Shown here one piece after another: positions 9,787 through 17,769 of a stretch of 35,964 bases of DNA. Below the pieces are notes generated by a model, which was not told the origin of the DNA, did no database searches, and saw nothing but the letters and a program-made list of their open reading frames with translations. Source of the DNA: an uncultured Porphyromonadaceae bacterium (GTDB lineage Bacteria; Bacteroidota; Bacteroidia; Bacteroidales; Muribaculaceae); contig CALEUL010000006.1 of the NCBI GenBank assembly GCA_937921035.1, positions 1-35,964 on the forward strand, read 5' to 3'. The translations under genes and the position numbers were made by a program. The number at the start of each line of letters is the position of its first letter. Within the stretch, counting starts at the first letter, position 1.

Positions 9787-10629
9787 ATGAAGAAAGATAC
9801 ATTATATGTAAGCGATCTGGACGGCACACTGCTGGGAACAGACAGCCGCATTTCGTCGCGTTCCGCTGAAATAATCTCCGAACTAACCGGACGCGGGGCA
9901 CTTATAACTGTTGCCACGGCGCGCACTCCGGCCACGGTGGTGCCGATTTTAGAGCAGACGCGTACCACGCCTCCGGCAGTGGTGATGACTGGTACAGCAT
10001 ACTGGGACCGCCACGCCGATATGTTTACGGATGTGCGTACAGTGGACGGCAACGAGGTGGAGGCCGTTCTGGATTTCTGCCGTCTGCATGACGTACACCC
10101 CTTTGTATATCTGAAGGCGCCGGATGGTACAACGATGGATGTTTACCATGCCGCTACGGAACTTAATAGGGCTGAGCGGAGTTTCTACGAGGAACGAGCC
10201 CGCCTGAAACTGAAACGTTTCCATCTGGGTACTCCTGCACCGGCGGCACGGGCTACCAATACACTGATTATGTATGCGATGGGCGATGCTCTCGCCATTC
10301 GGAACGCCTATCGCGAGCTGCAGGGGAAAACAGACTGTTCCGTGTTCTGCTATCCGGATATATTCAACAGCGATGTGTACAATTTAGAGATATTCCCGCC
10401 CGGGGTGAACAAGGCCGAGGCCATTCTGAGGCTTAAAGATCGTCTTGGCGTGCGGCGCCTTGTGGTGTTCGGCGACAATCTGAACGACCTTCCGATGCTT
10501 GCTGTGGCAGATCTGGCCGTTGCTGTGGGGAACGCGCTGCCGGAGGTGAAGATAAAGGCGGATATCGTCATTGAGCCTAACTATACCGATTCCGTTGCCC
10601 GGTTTATCGAGGCTGATTTCAACAGCTGA
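9787..10629 (+). CDS. HAD-superfamily Cof-type phosphatase
   Basis: 280 residues. The DLDGTLLG motif places the nucleophile at Asp10 and the acid-base residue at Asp12; the late VVFGDNLNDLPML motif gives the magnesium-binding aspartates, and a lysine in the KAEAILRLKDRLGV helix fits motif III. The long cap between motifs I and III is of the C2 type, as in Cof/YbiV/YidA phosphatases, which hydrolyse small sugar or cofactor phosphates. The substrate cannot be predicted. It begins nine bases after the helicase stop and ends directly against the stop codon of the opposing GtrA-type gene, with no terminator between them. Confidence 0.9.
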   Translation: MKKDTLYVSDLDGTLLGTDSRISSRSAEIISELTGRGALITVATARTPATVVPILEQTRTTPPAVVMTGTAYWDRHADMFTDVRTVDGNEVEAVLDFCRLHDVHPFVYLKAPDGTTMDVYHAATELNRAERSFYEERARLKLKRFHLGTPAPAARATNTLIMYAMGDALAIRNAYRELQGKTDCSVFCYPDIFNSDVYNLEIFPPGVNKAEAILRLKDRLGVRRLVVFGDNLNDLPMLAVADLAVAVGNALPEVKIKADIVIEPNYTDSVARFIEADFNS

Positions 10630-11076
10630 CTACCGGAAAGTTACGATACGGTTGTAAACAAAGTTGGCCAGAGTGTAGATAACGTTTCCGAGGAGCGTGG
10701 CAATGCCGTAGCCGGATAGAACTATGCCGAGGATGCTGTAGTTGAAATCGCCGATCCATGATTCCGTTATCATCCACACGGCCCATAGTTGCAGGCCATA
10801 GCACAGCAAGAAGCCGAGGATGAATCTGATTGCTTCGGGCAGGTAGCGCCCCTGCGAGTGGAATACCCATTGTTTGTTGCACAGGAACGAGTTGGCTACG
10901 CCGCAGATATAGCCGAGAGCGTTGCTGAGATAGAGGTTCCATCCGAACAGCGATTTGCATACGTAGATAACACCGAGGGTTATAATGGTGTTGAGGGCGC
11001 CAACCATGCAGTATTTTACGAACTGCACGATTTTTTCTATCTTCCCGTCGTTATGGTGTGGATTTCTTTCAGTCAT
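10630..11076 (-). CDS. GtrA family membrane protein
   Basis: 148 residues from the ATG at 11076. Four hydrophobic segments and the FVKYCMVGALNTIITLG opening are typical of GtrA-like proteins, with the NKQWVFH segment between helices 2 and 3 and the NRIVTF tail also characteristic. Family members are thought to move polyprenyl-phosphate-linked sugars across the inner membrane or to assist glycan assembly. An upstream start at 11139 would add 21 residues inside the preceding gene and is disfavoured. The chosen start overlaps the TRIC-type gene's 3' end by eight bases, so the two are translationally coupled in one operon with nth. Confidence 0.85.
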   Translation of the reverse strand: MTERNPHHNDGKIEKIVQFVKYCMVGALNTIITLGVIYVCKSLFGWNLYLSNALGYICGVANSFLCNKQWVFHSQGRYLPEAIRFILGFLLCYGLQLWAVWMITESWIGDFNYSILGIVLSGYGIATLLGNVIYTLANFVYNRIVTFR

Positions 11077-11713
11077 CAGGCAGATTTTTGGGGTCGATTT
11101 TGAGAATGGGCAAAGCCCAGTTGTAGTGCACGGCGGCAATACGGAGGCCGACGACGGTGCTGGCGCAGGTTATCTGCGCCCAGATGGCGGGCAATCCGGT
11201 GATTCCGGCTATTATCCAGTAAATCAGACCGCCGGCAAGGCAAGCCGTGGCGTATATGTCCTTGCGGAAAAATAGTGGTTCAACGTTGATGAGTATGTCG
11301 CGTATAACGCCTCCGAACGAGCCTGTTATAATGCCCATAATTATTGCCACCCAATATGGATAACCGCATGCAAGGCTTTTCTCTATTCCAACAACTACGA
11401 ACAGAGCCAGACCTATGGCGTCGAAAATAAACAGCGTCCGCAGCCCTTTTACAAGGATGTGGCTGAAGACGATAACCGTTACCAGAGACAGAAACGTTAC
11501 CGCGACATACATCCACGACTGCATCCAGAACACGGGAATGTCCAGAAGAACGTCGCGCAATGTGCCCCCGCCGATGGCCGTTACAAAGCCGACGACGTAG
11601 GCGCCGAACCAGTCGAAGCTCTTGGCTGCGGCAAGGCGTATGCCCGATATGGCGAAGGCGATAGTGCCGAGTACCTCGATTATGAATAGGAACAGATTGG
11701 GGTCGGTGTTCAT
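11069..11713 (-). CDS. TRIC-type cation channel family protein (UPF0126, YadS/YicG-like)
   Basis: 214 residues and highly hydrophobic, with about seven membrane helices. It shows the internal duplication of the family: two copies of a glycine-rich helix followed by RD, at GGGTLRDVLL and GSFGGVIRDIL. Prokaryotic relatives form trimeric potassium-permeable channels; the physiological role here is unknown. The start codon overlaps the nth stop (ATGA arrangement) and its own end overlaps the GtrA-type gene, so the three are very likely one transcript. Confidence 0.88.
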   Translation of the reverse strand: MNTDPNLFLFIIEVLGTIAFAISGIRLAAAKSFDWFGAYVVGFVTAIGGGTLRDVLLDIPVFWMQSWMYVAVTFLSLVTVIVFSHILVKGLRTLFIFDAIGLALFVVVGIEKSLACGYPYWVAIIMGIITGSFGGVIRDILINVEPLFFRKDIYATACLAGGLIYWIIAGITGLPAIWAQITCASTVVGLRIAAVHYNWALPILKIDPKNLPDD

Positions 11714-12420
11714 TCCTTGAAGTCTTGTATTGTGTCGGTGGATGCGAGGGCGACGGTCTTTTCAATGGCTCGGCGCTCTTTTGCCTGCTCGTTTTGGTAA
11801 TAGCGGCATATGTCGGTAAGGAAGCAGTCGTCGCACATGGGTTTGCGAGCCTTGCACACATATCGTCCGTGAAGTATGAGCCAGTGGTGTGCCTGCGGTA
11901 TCAGTTCCTCGGGAATGTTTGCCGTTAGTTTCTTCTCGGTAGTCAGCGGATTGCGGCTACGGGTAGTGAGGCCGATTCGTTCGGCAACGCGGAACACGTG
12001 CGTGTCCACGGCCATCGCGGGTTTGTTGTAGATAACCGATAGGATTACGTTGGCAGTCTTGCGTCCCACTCCGGGAATGGTGAGGAGCTCGTCGATATCA
12101 TCGGGTACGCGTCCTCCGAAGCTATCGCACAGCTTGCGGGCCATGCCGATGAGCGATTTAGTCTTGTTGTTGGGGTAGGAAACCGATTTTATGTATTCGA
12201 ATACCTGTTCCGGCGATGCCTGGGCAAGCGAGTATGCATCCGGGAAAGCCATGAAAAGGGGTGGCGTTATCATGTTTACGCGCTTGTCCGTGCACTGTGC
12301 GGAGAGAATGACGGCGACAAGGAGCTGGAAGGGGTCGGAGTAGTGCAGCTCGGTTTTAGGCGAAGGCATTTCCTTGCCGAAACGTTCCAATACAGCCAGA
12401 TAGCGTTCTTTTTGGTTCAT
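11710..12420 (-). CDS. nth: Endonuclease III
   Basis: 236 residues. A base-excision-repair DNA glycosylase and AP lyase for oxidised pyrimidines. The helix-hairpin-helix LLTIPGVGRKTANVIL holds the catalytic lysine in GRKTAN, and AVDTHVFR supplies the catalytic aspartate. The 4Fe-4S loop is complete: CKARKPMCDDCFLTDIC has the classic C-x6-C-x2-C-x5-C spacing. There is a C-terminal extension of roughly 25 residues after the cluster. First gene of the nth/TRIC/GtrA operon; no clear promoter is visible in the 111-base gap to pheS, which holds a palindromic repeat instead. Confidence 0.95.
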   Translation of the reverse strand: MNQKERYLAVLERFGKEMPSPKTELHYSDPFQLLVAVILSAQCTDKRVNMITPPLFMAFPDAYSLAQASPEQVFEYIKSVSYPNNKTKSLIGMARKLCDSFGGRVPDDIDELLTIPGVGRKTANVILSVIYNKPAMAVDTHVFRVAERIGLTTRSRNPLTTEKKLTANIPEELIPQAHHWLILHGRYVCKARKPMCDDCFLTDICRYYQNEQAKERRAIEKTVALASTDTIQDFKE

Positions 12421-12455
12421 ACCGTGCGATTCTTACAAAGGATCTGCGTATAATG

Positions 12456-12496
12456 TAGGGACATGCCTCTGGCATGTCAGCCTCGGAATGTCCCTA
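12456..12496. repeat. Palindromic element, possible dispersed REP-like repeat
   Basis: The inner arms GACATGCC (12460-12467) and GGCATGTC (12471-12478) form a perfect 8-bp hairpin with a three-base loop. Outer arms TAGGGACAT (12456-12464) and ATGTCCCTA (12488-12496) are also perfectly complementary, so GACAT can pair with either of two partners. It lies between pheS and nth, both on the - strand. The only T-run follows it on the + strand, so it is not a normal terminator for pheS. Confidence 0.6.
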
Positions 12497-12531
12497 TAAT
12501 ATTTTTTGTATGTCTGATGTGAGCCGGTTGT

Positions 12532-13551
12532 TTAATGTGCGGCAACAAATTCGTCGAGGAATCGGCGGTCGTTCTCGGAGAATAGTCGAAGGTCCTTGAC
12601 CTGATATTTGAGGTTCGTGATACGCTCGATACCCATGCCGAGTGCGAAGCCGGTGTATTCCTTGGAGTCGATTCCGCATGCTTCCAGAACGTTGGGGTCA
12701 ACCATGCCGCATCCGAGGATTTCAACCCAGCCGGTGCCTTTGCAGAACGAGCAGCCCTTGCCGCCGCAGAGGTTGCAGCTGATGTCCATTTCGGCAGACG
12801 GTTCGGTGAATGGGAAATAGCTGGGACGCAGGCGAATCTGGGTCTGGGGGCCGAACATTTCGCGGGCGAAGTAGAGGAGCGTCTGGCGAAGGTCGGCATA
12901 CGTAACGTTTTTGTCGATGTACAGAGCCTCTACCTGATGGAAGAAGCAGTGGGCGCGGGCTGAGATGGCTTCGTTTCGGTATACGCGTCCTGGGCAGATG
13001 ATACGGATCGGAGGCTTCTGGCTTGTCATCACGCGTGTTTGCACGGAAGATGTGTGCGTGCGTAGCAGAATGTCCGGGTTACGCATGATAAAGAAGGTGT
13101 CCTGCATGTCGCGGGCCGGATGATCCGGGGGGAAGTTTAGCGATTCGAACACGTGCCAGTCATCTTCTACCTCCGGGCCTTCGGCGATTGTGAATCCGAG
13201 ACGACGGAATATGTCGATAATCTGCTCGCGGACGAGCGAAAGAGGGTGCCGCGTGCCGAGTCGTACGGGAGCGCATGTACGCGTGAGGTCGAGCATGTCG
13301 GCGTTCTGATTTCCGGCTTCGGCCTGTTCTCGGAGGGCGTTTATTCGTTCGGTTGCGAAGTTTTTGAGCTCGTTAAGAGCCTGGCCGAGCTCGCGTTTCT
13401 GCTCGGGTGCGACATTGCGGAAATCGTTCATTAGCGATGCAACGGCGCCTTTTTTGCTTAAATATTTGATACGCAGAGCCTCAACCTCGGCAACGGTGGC
13501 AGCCTGGACTTCTTCGAGCTCGGAGCGCAGGGCTTTGATCTTATCTATCAT
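12532..13551 (-). CDS. pheS: Phenylalanine--tRNA ligase alpha subunit
   Basis: 339 residues, normal length. It charges tRNA-Phe as part of an alpha2beta2 enzyme; pheT is not in this window. An N-terminal coiled-coil tRNA-binding arm (about 1-85) is followed by the class II catalytic core: HPLSLVREQI, the GPEVEDDWHVFESLN motif, LRTHTSSVQTR (motif 2 region), EPSAEMDISC and the motif 3 segment GFALGMGIERI. Between the last two sits a cysteine cluster, CNLCGGKGCSFCKGTGW, a zinc-ribbon-like insertion also known in some bacterial PheS. A well-formed promoter lies just upstream at 13573-13602. Confidence 0.97.
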   Translation of the reverse strand: MIDKIKALRSELEEVQAATVAEVEALRIKYLSKKGAVASLMNDFRNVAPEQKRELGQALNELKNFATERINALREQAEAGNQNADMLDLTRTCAPVRLGTRHPLSLVREQIIDIFRRLGFTIAEGPEVEDDWHVFESLNFPPDHPARDMQDTFFIMRNPDILLRTHTSSVQTRVMTSQKPPIRIICPGRVYRNEAISARAHCFFHQVEALYIDKNVTYADLRQTLLYFAREMFGPQTQIRLRPSYFPFTEPSAEMDISCNLCGGKGCSFCKGTGWVEILGCGMVDPNVLEACGIDSKEYTGFALGMGIERITNLKYQVKDLRLFSENDRRFLDEFVAAH

Positions 13552-13572
13552 CGTTTATTCGTTTCTTTGATG

Positions 13573-13602
13573 CAAAGTTACGCAAAATTCCGCAATACGC
13601 AA
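13573..13602 (-). promoter_or_regulatory. pheS promoter
   Basis: Read on the - strand, TTG at 13602-13600 and TAACTTTG at 13580-13573 are separated by exactly 19 bp, a full match to the Bacteroidetes consensus. The pheS ATG is 21 bases downstream of the -7 box. Confidence 0.8.
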
Positions 13603-13626
13603 TCAATGTCAGCCAAATATAACGAA

Positions 13627-13654
13627 GAAGCGGGCCGCTGCTGCGGTCCGCTTC
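13627..13654 (-). terminator. Hairpin terminator after the caspase-like operon
   Basis: A 12-bp stem (GAAGCGGGCCGC with GCGGTCCGCTTC, one G-T pair) closes a TGCT loop. It lies 22 bases past the lipoprotein gene and before the pheS promoter. The T-run after it on the - strand is weak and interrupted. Confidence 0.65.
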
Positions 13655-13676
13655 AACTATAGCTTGTTATGCGGGC

Positions 13677-14693
13677 TTATTCAACAATATTACCGTTTGC
13701 GTCGAACACGGTTACGTTGAATGCTTCGGTTGTCCCTCGTCCTGCGTTCAATGATATTGTATACACAGCGTAACGGCTGAAGCCGTTGAAGTTATAGCAG
13801 TCGGTGTATCTGCTCGTGTGGCGGATGATTCCTGCTATGGCTTTGTAATCTACGTTTTCGCAATACAGCGGGTGGTAGTCCAGGAAATTGTTCTTGCTTA
13901 TAGATTCATAGTATTGGCAGAGTGTCATCATTTCGGGCTGTGAATGCATCCACGCGTAAGCGCCCATATTGCGCAGAATATTTTCGGTGTCTGTAATATT
14001 GTCGCTCAGGGGGGTTACCATGAGGATATACTGCGTGCCGGCTGACTCCGGATAGTCTACATGCAACTCGTAGTAAGGATCTCCGTACTGCGTTGAGCCT
14101 GATGTGAAACTGATAGCTGTTGGAGCGGCGGCATCGGTAGTTCCTGTCTGCGAGAAAGGTATGGTAAGAGTACCGGTGGCTCCGTCTACGCTAACCGAAA
14201 TCTTGATGTTGCCTGTTCGTGTGGCTCCGTCCGGATTGGGGACAACGGCAAATACGACCTGATTGTTGGTTTTGTTGGTGTATTCCTCGCCGTTGACAAA
14301 TACTGTGTTGGAGTAGGTGTTTCCGATTAAATTGAGTACTACTCTGCCGATACGATTGCCGCTGTAGTCGGATAGCGTCAGATAGTCGCGGTTGGTAGTA
14401 ACCCAGTCGGGGGTCTCGATATCGAATGATACGGAGGCATTATAGTCGACGTTTGAATCCAGATTGATTTGGATTTGATCGTAGTCGGTGGTACCAAGCT
14501 TGAATTGGGAACCGTTGGCGCTTACCTCGAAAGAGGTGTAGTCGTTAGGCTCGTAGGAATACTCGCCGGATAAGTTATAATTAAATTCAAAGGTTATGGG
14601 CTCGAGTTCGACTTCGTCGGGCGAGCAGGCGCCCAGCGAAAGAAGTGCGGCAGCGCCGATAAGCGTGTATGCTGTATGTTTAAACATTTTCAT
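13677..14693 (-). CDS. Putative lipoprotein, third gene of the caspase-like operon
   Basis: 338 residues. The N-terminus has a basic start, a hydrophobic core and the lipobox LGAC with Cys23 as the lipidation site, so it should be membrane-anchored outside the cytoplasm. The acidic stretch right after the cysteine (SPDEVELE) recalls the export signal that directs Bacteroidetes lipoproteins to the cell surface. The rest looks like beta-rich modules, with a middle segment (SVDGATGTLTIPFSQTG) reminiscent of BACON-type domains, though I do not claim membership. I do not recognise the family. Its start overlaps the end of the upstream protease gene by 14 bases, which argues for coupled expression and a linked role. 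Confidence 0.75.
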   Translation of the reverse strand: MKMFKHTAYTLIGAAALLSLGACSPDEVELEPITFEFNYNLSGEYSYEPNDYTSFEVSANGSQFKLGTTDYDQIQINLDSNVDYNASVSFDIETPDWVTTNRDYLTLSDYSGNRIGRVVLNLIGNTYSNTVFVNGEEYTNKTNNQVVFAVVPNPDGATRTGNIKISVSVDGATGTLTIPFSQTGTTDAAAPTAISFTSGSTQYGDPYYELHVDYPESAGTQYILMVTPLSDNITDTENILRNMGAYAWMHSQPEMMTLCQYYESISKNNFLDYHPLYCENVDYKAIAGIIRHTSRYTDCYNFNGFSRYAVYTISLNAGRGTTEAFNVTVFDANGNIVE

Positions 14694-16833
14694 TTTCGGG
14701 TTCTGTTTGGGGTTGAGTAATTATCTCGGCCTTGGGTTCTTCAGCTGGTGCTTCAGCCTTGGGTGCTTCGGCTGGTTCTTCGGCCTTGGGTGCTTCAGCC
14801 TTGGGTGCTTCAGCCTGTGGTTCTTCGGCCTGTGGCTGTTCGGTTTTAGGTGTTTCGGCCTGTGTCTGTTCAGGCGTGGGTGCCTCGTTTTTCTTTATTT
14901 CGGCTTTTTTTTCCTGTGGTGCACTGGCGGACGAATTAACGAGCGTACGGTCCTTCCATGTGTCCAGAAGCGATACGCCTACATTTACAGTGGGGGTTTG
15001 CGCCTTGCGGTTTACCACGAGCGACTGCTTGGATACCTGTTCGGAAACGTAGTCGGAAAGTTCGCCGAGTGTTGCCTGGCCTTTTGTTGCCTGGAGCTTT
15101 TCGAGCAGATAGTATGTGAACAGGCCGTGTCCGTTTTCTTTGTAAGGAAATGCTGCCTGGTCGCCGTTTGTCGCGGAGAAAATAACCATGTTGCCTACGG
15201 GTTTTGTGCGTCCGGGTTTAATCATCACGCCGCGTGCCTGGGCAAGCATTTCCTCGCCTCGGGTAGCGCCGCTGAAGCAAGCGTCCAGAAATATGGTTAC
15301 TGAGCGTGATTCGAGGCTGCCAAGCTCGTCGTAGAGGCGTTTTACGGGGTAGCATACTTCCTTGGCGGTACCGTCGGCATCAACCGGGAGCAGGTAGGCC
15401 TCGCGGCTTTCTTCGTCGGGGATGCCGTGGCCGGCGTAGTAGAAGATGATGTCTACGTCGCCGTCGTAGGCGTTGGAGATGTTTGAAATATCACGCACGG
15501 CGGCAAGGAGGTCGCCGAAGGTGGCGTCGGTATAGCTGCGGATGTTCTTCTCGGGCAACCCGAGTGTTTTGTTGCAGTATTTCCCGAAAGTTTTGGCGTC
15601 GCGTATGGCAAAAGGAACCTGAGCGATGCCGCGCTGGTAGTTTTCGTTGCCGATGATTACTGCAAAGGTGCGGCTGTTGTTAACGTCGCAGGCCGGAATG
15701 TTCTTGTCAACGGGAGATTCTATCTCTTTTTTGGCGGGTGCCGCCGACTGTGCGTTGGCGGGTGCTCCTGCGGGGGTTACGGCCAGCAGTGGGGCGGATG
15801 TGTCGGCTCCGGCAGTTAGCACAGAGCGTGCAAGCTGCTCCAGCGTGGGTTCCTCGGCCGGTGGAACGTCGTAGAGCATTCCGTCGAGCGATACTTTACA
15901 GGTTATTACGGCGAGTTCGTCGTTTGAAATGCCGTAGGTGGGTTCGAGGATGGCGGAGCCGAAATTTCTTTTGAATGATTTGGCCTGGTCCGGATCTACT
16001 TTGATATAGAATTTTCCCGTAAGGGGTGTCTGTACCTCGAAAATGTTGTAGTCGGGGTCGTATTCACCGAGGGAGCCCTGCAGTGAAATGGGTGCGTACA
16101 GGCCGATGTATTCGTCGCGCAGGTCGCCCATTAGCGAGAGGGCTTTTTCTATGGTCGATGCCTCGTTGACACGTGCGGCGTACTGTTCGGCGTTTTCGTA
16201 CTGCTTGCGGCGCTGCCATTCCTGGATTGGTTTGCGCACCTTTTCCTTTGCGAATTCGCTGAAGGTTGGTATGCTGCTGTTGACGTTCGCCATCGAGGAT
16301 TTGGCCAGAACGCTCTTTAGCAGTTTGGGAATCTCGTTGTAGAACGGTACATTCTTGCATTTTACGAATGCTTTGTTAAGAACATACAGCGGCGTAGGAA
16401 TAGTGTTGCCGCGCACATCTGTTAGCGCCTTGCAGCCCATGAAGGGGCCGTTGCCGCCGTTATCGTAAATGGCAAGTGCAAGTTCTATCTCCGCCTCGTC
16501 GGGAAGTGTTATGGATACGAGCGATTTGCAGTCGCGGAATGCGTTCTGTCCGATTTTTGTTACGGAGTTAGGAATTGACAGACGTACAAGGTGTTTGCAA
16601 CCGCGGAAGCCGTCCTCCTGAACTTCTGTAACTGTGTGGGCGGCACCGTCGATCATGACAAGCGGCATTACGGTGAGTTCCGTGAAGTTTTTGTCGCCAG
16701 GTTTTGCAGCGCGGCAGCTTGCTTCGGAGAGGTTTAGGGCCTCGTACTTTACTCCGTCGAGAACGAACGATTCTGCAAACGATGCCACGCATGCCACGGC
16801 TGCGGCAGCTAAGGTTATAAATAATCTTTTCAT
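14680..16833 (-). CDS. Exported leucine-rich-repeat and caspase-like (C14) protease
   Basis: 717 residues. A Sec signal peptide (about 1-20) precedes BspA/LRR_5-type repeats at about 66-160, recognisable from DGFRGCKHLVRLSIPNSV and NAFRDCKSLVSITLP. A middle region of unknown type (about 180-370) follows. The caspase-like domain runs at about 388-625: FAVIIGNENY opens it, FYYAGHG holds His469 and FLDACFSG holds Cys519, giving an intact catalytic dyad of the metacaspase/peptidase C14 type. The SATNGDQAA and HGLFTYYLLEKL segments also fit the fold. A low-complexity Pro/Ala/Glu/Lys tail (about 638-705) ends the protein and may be a flexible spacer. Second gene of an operon between a barrel-like protein and a lipoprotein. 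The domain calls are firm; substrate and role are unknown. Confidence 0.87.
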   Translation of the reverse strand: MKRLFITLAAAAVACVASFAESFVLDGVKYEALNLSEASCRAAKPGDKNFTELTVMPLVMIDGAAHTVTEVQEDGFRGCKHLVRLSIPNSVTKIGQNAFRDCKSLVSITLPDEAEIELALAIYDNGGNGPFMGCKALTDVRGNTIPTPLYVLNKAFVKCKNVPFYNEIPKLLKSVLAKSSMANVNSSIPTFSEFAKEKVRKPIQEWQRRKQYENAEQYAARVNEASTIEKALSLMGDLRDEYIGLYAPISLQGSLGEYDPDYNIFEVQTPLTGKFYIKVDPDQAKSFKRNFGSAILEPTYGISNDELAVITCKVSLDGMLYDVPPAEEPTLEQLARSVLTAGADTSAPLLAVTPAGAPANAQSAAPAKKEIESPVDKNIPACDVNNSRTFAVIIGNENYQRGIAQVPFAIRDAKTFGKYCNKTLGLPEKNIRSYTDATFGDLLAAVRDISNISNAYDGDVDIIFYYAGHGIPDEESREAYLLPVDADGTAKEVCYPVKRLYDELGSLESRSVTIFLDACFSGATRGEEMLAQARGVMIKPGRTKPVGNMVIFSATNGDQAAFPYKENGHGLFTYYLLEKLQATKGQATLGELSDYVSEQVSKQSLVVNRKAQTPTVNVGVSLLDTWKDRTLVNSSASAPQEKKAEIKKNEAPTPEQTQAETPKTEQPQAEEPQAEAPKAEAPKAEEPAEAPKAEAPAEEPKAEIITQPQTEPENENV
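14728..14888. repeat. Degenerate tandem repeat encoding the Pro/Ala/Glu/Lys tail
   Basis: The 3' end of the protease gene is built from imperfect units of mostly 15 bases (five residues, such as EAPKA or its variants). The units stay in multiples of three, so gain or loss of units would lengthen or shorten the tail without a frameshift. Confidence 0.7.
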
Positions 16834-16844
16834 AATAATCGGTC

Positions 16845-17519
16845 TTAGAAGTCGAAGCCGAGATGGAAGCCTACGCCCAGGGCCTTGAATTTTGTGTGGA
16901 CGTCGTACAGCTGCGAGTTGTTGTCAGAGGTAGGATCGGGTGTCGACCACAACTCCATCTGGCGCGTGCGGAGGATGATACCGTAGCTTACACCGGAATT
17001 TTTGCCGTGGCGTCTTCTGCCGCCTATTATTACCTGTCCGAATGTTCCTTTCTGGCAAGCGATGGATGTGCCGCCGCGGGCTTCGATGAAAAGATTGTTT
17101 TTCGTAGTGCCGAAAAGGTCGAAGCGCAGGCATAGGAAGACGGGGATGGAAATATAGTCTGCTATATTCTTTTCGTAGCGGTAGCGGAAGTCATAGCCGC
17201 CGCCGGTCTGTTTTTCGCTTGTCATGTAGCAGTCGGACGTTGGTATTCCGACGATACCCTGCGCGCCAAGGCCGATGAAGAATTTGCGCCACTGAACACC
17301 GTGGATTGTCGCAAGCGATGGTGCGAATGACAGAATCTGTTCTTCGTCGTAGTTTGTGTTCGTGGGAAGGTTGTTGAACTGAGGTACTTTCCAGAATTCC
17401 ACAACCGGCTCGATGTCGATGAAGCCGCGATAGGTCTGTGCGGAAGTCTTGAACGGCATCCCGACAAGCACCGCTGCTGCAACAAGAATTTGCAGAAGTA
17501 GCAGATGATACTTTTTCAT
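16845..17519 (-). CDS. Putative outer-membrane beta-barrel protein, first gene of the caspase-like operon
   Basis: 224 residues. A clear Sec signal peptide ends at about residue 28 (TSAQ). The mature part alternates hydrophobic and polar residues and is rich in glycine and aromatics, ending in GVGFHLGFDF with a terminal phenylalanine, the usual signature of an outer-membrane barrel recognised by the BAM machinery. Size fits an 8-stranded OmpA/OmpW-like or porin-family barrel; I do not recognise a closer family. The protease gene starts 11 bases after its stop, and a promoter with a leader of about 100 bases lies upstream at 17624-17654. Confidence 0.7.
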   Translation of the reverse strand: MKKYHLLLLQILVAAAVLVGMPFKTSAQTYRGFIDIEPVVEFWKVPQFNNLPTNTNYDEEQILSFAPSLATIHGVQWRKFFIGLGAQGIVGIPTSDCYMTSEKQTGGGYDFRYRYEKNIADYISIPVFLCLRFDLFGTTKNNLFIEARGGTSIACQKGTFGQVIIGGRRRHGKNSGVSYGIILRTRQMELWSTPDPTSDNNSQLYDVHTKFKALGVGFHLGFDF

Positions 17520-17623
17520 AGTGTATTGGTTAATATATATTTTTCGGTTAATAGACTCTGGCTACCGTGAATGCGGCGATGTTGACATAGCTGTTTTCAT
17601 TATATAGTTAGTCTATGATTATG

Positions 17624-17654
17624 CAAATTTATGATTTGTAAGTTGAAACTGCAA
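17624..17654 (-). promoter_or_regulatory. Promoter of the barrel/caspase-like/lipoprotein operon
   Basis: On the - strand TTG at 17654-17652 and TAAATTTG at 17631-17624 are 20 bp apart. The start point would be near 17618, giving an AU-rich leader of about 100 bases before the ATG at 17519. Confidence 0.65.
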
Positions 17655-17718
17655 ATAATTCTAAACAAATAACGAGAAATTGCATGAAATAAAGCATGGA
17701 AGCACTGCTGCAAAGCAC

Positions 17719-17750
17719 AAAAAAAGCCTTCCCGGATGGGGAAGGCTTTT
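17719..17750. terminator. rpsA terminator
   Basis: Stem AAGCCTTCCC with GGGAAGGCTT (GGAT loop region), with A-runs on the left and T-runs on both strands, 20 bases past the rpsA stop. It can act in both directions and insulates rpsA from the caspase-like operon. Confidence 0.85.
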
Positions 17751-17769
17751 GCTTTTATGGAAAAGAAAC

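Noticed and set aside
12456..12505. Intrinsic terminator for pheS
   Set aside because: The T-run lies on the + strand side whereas pheS is read from the - strand, where no T-run follows the hairpin.
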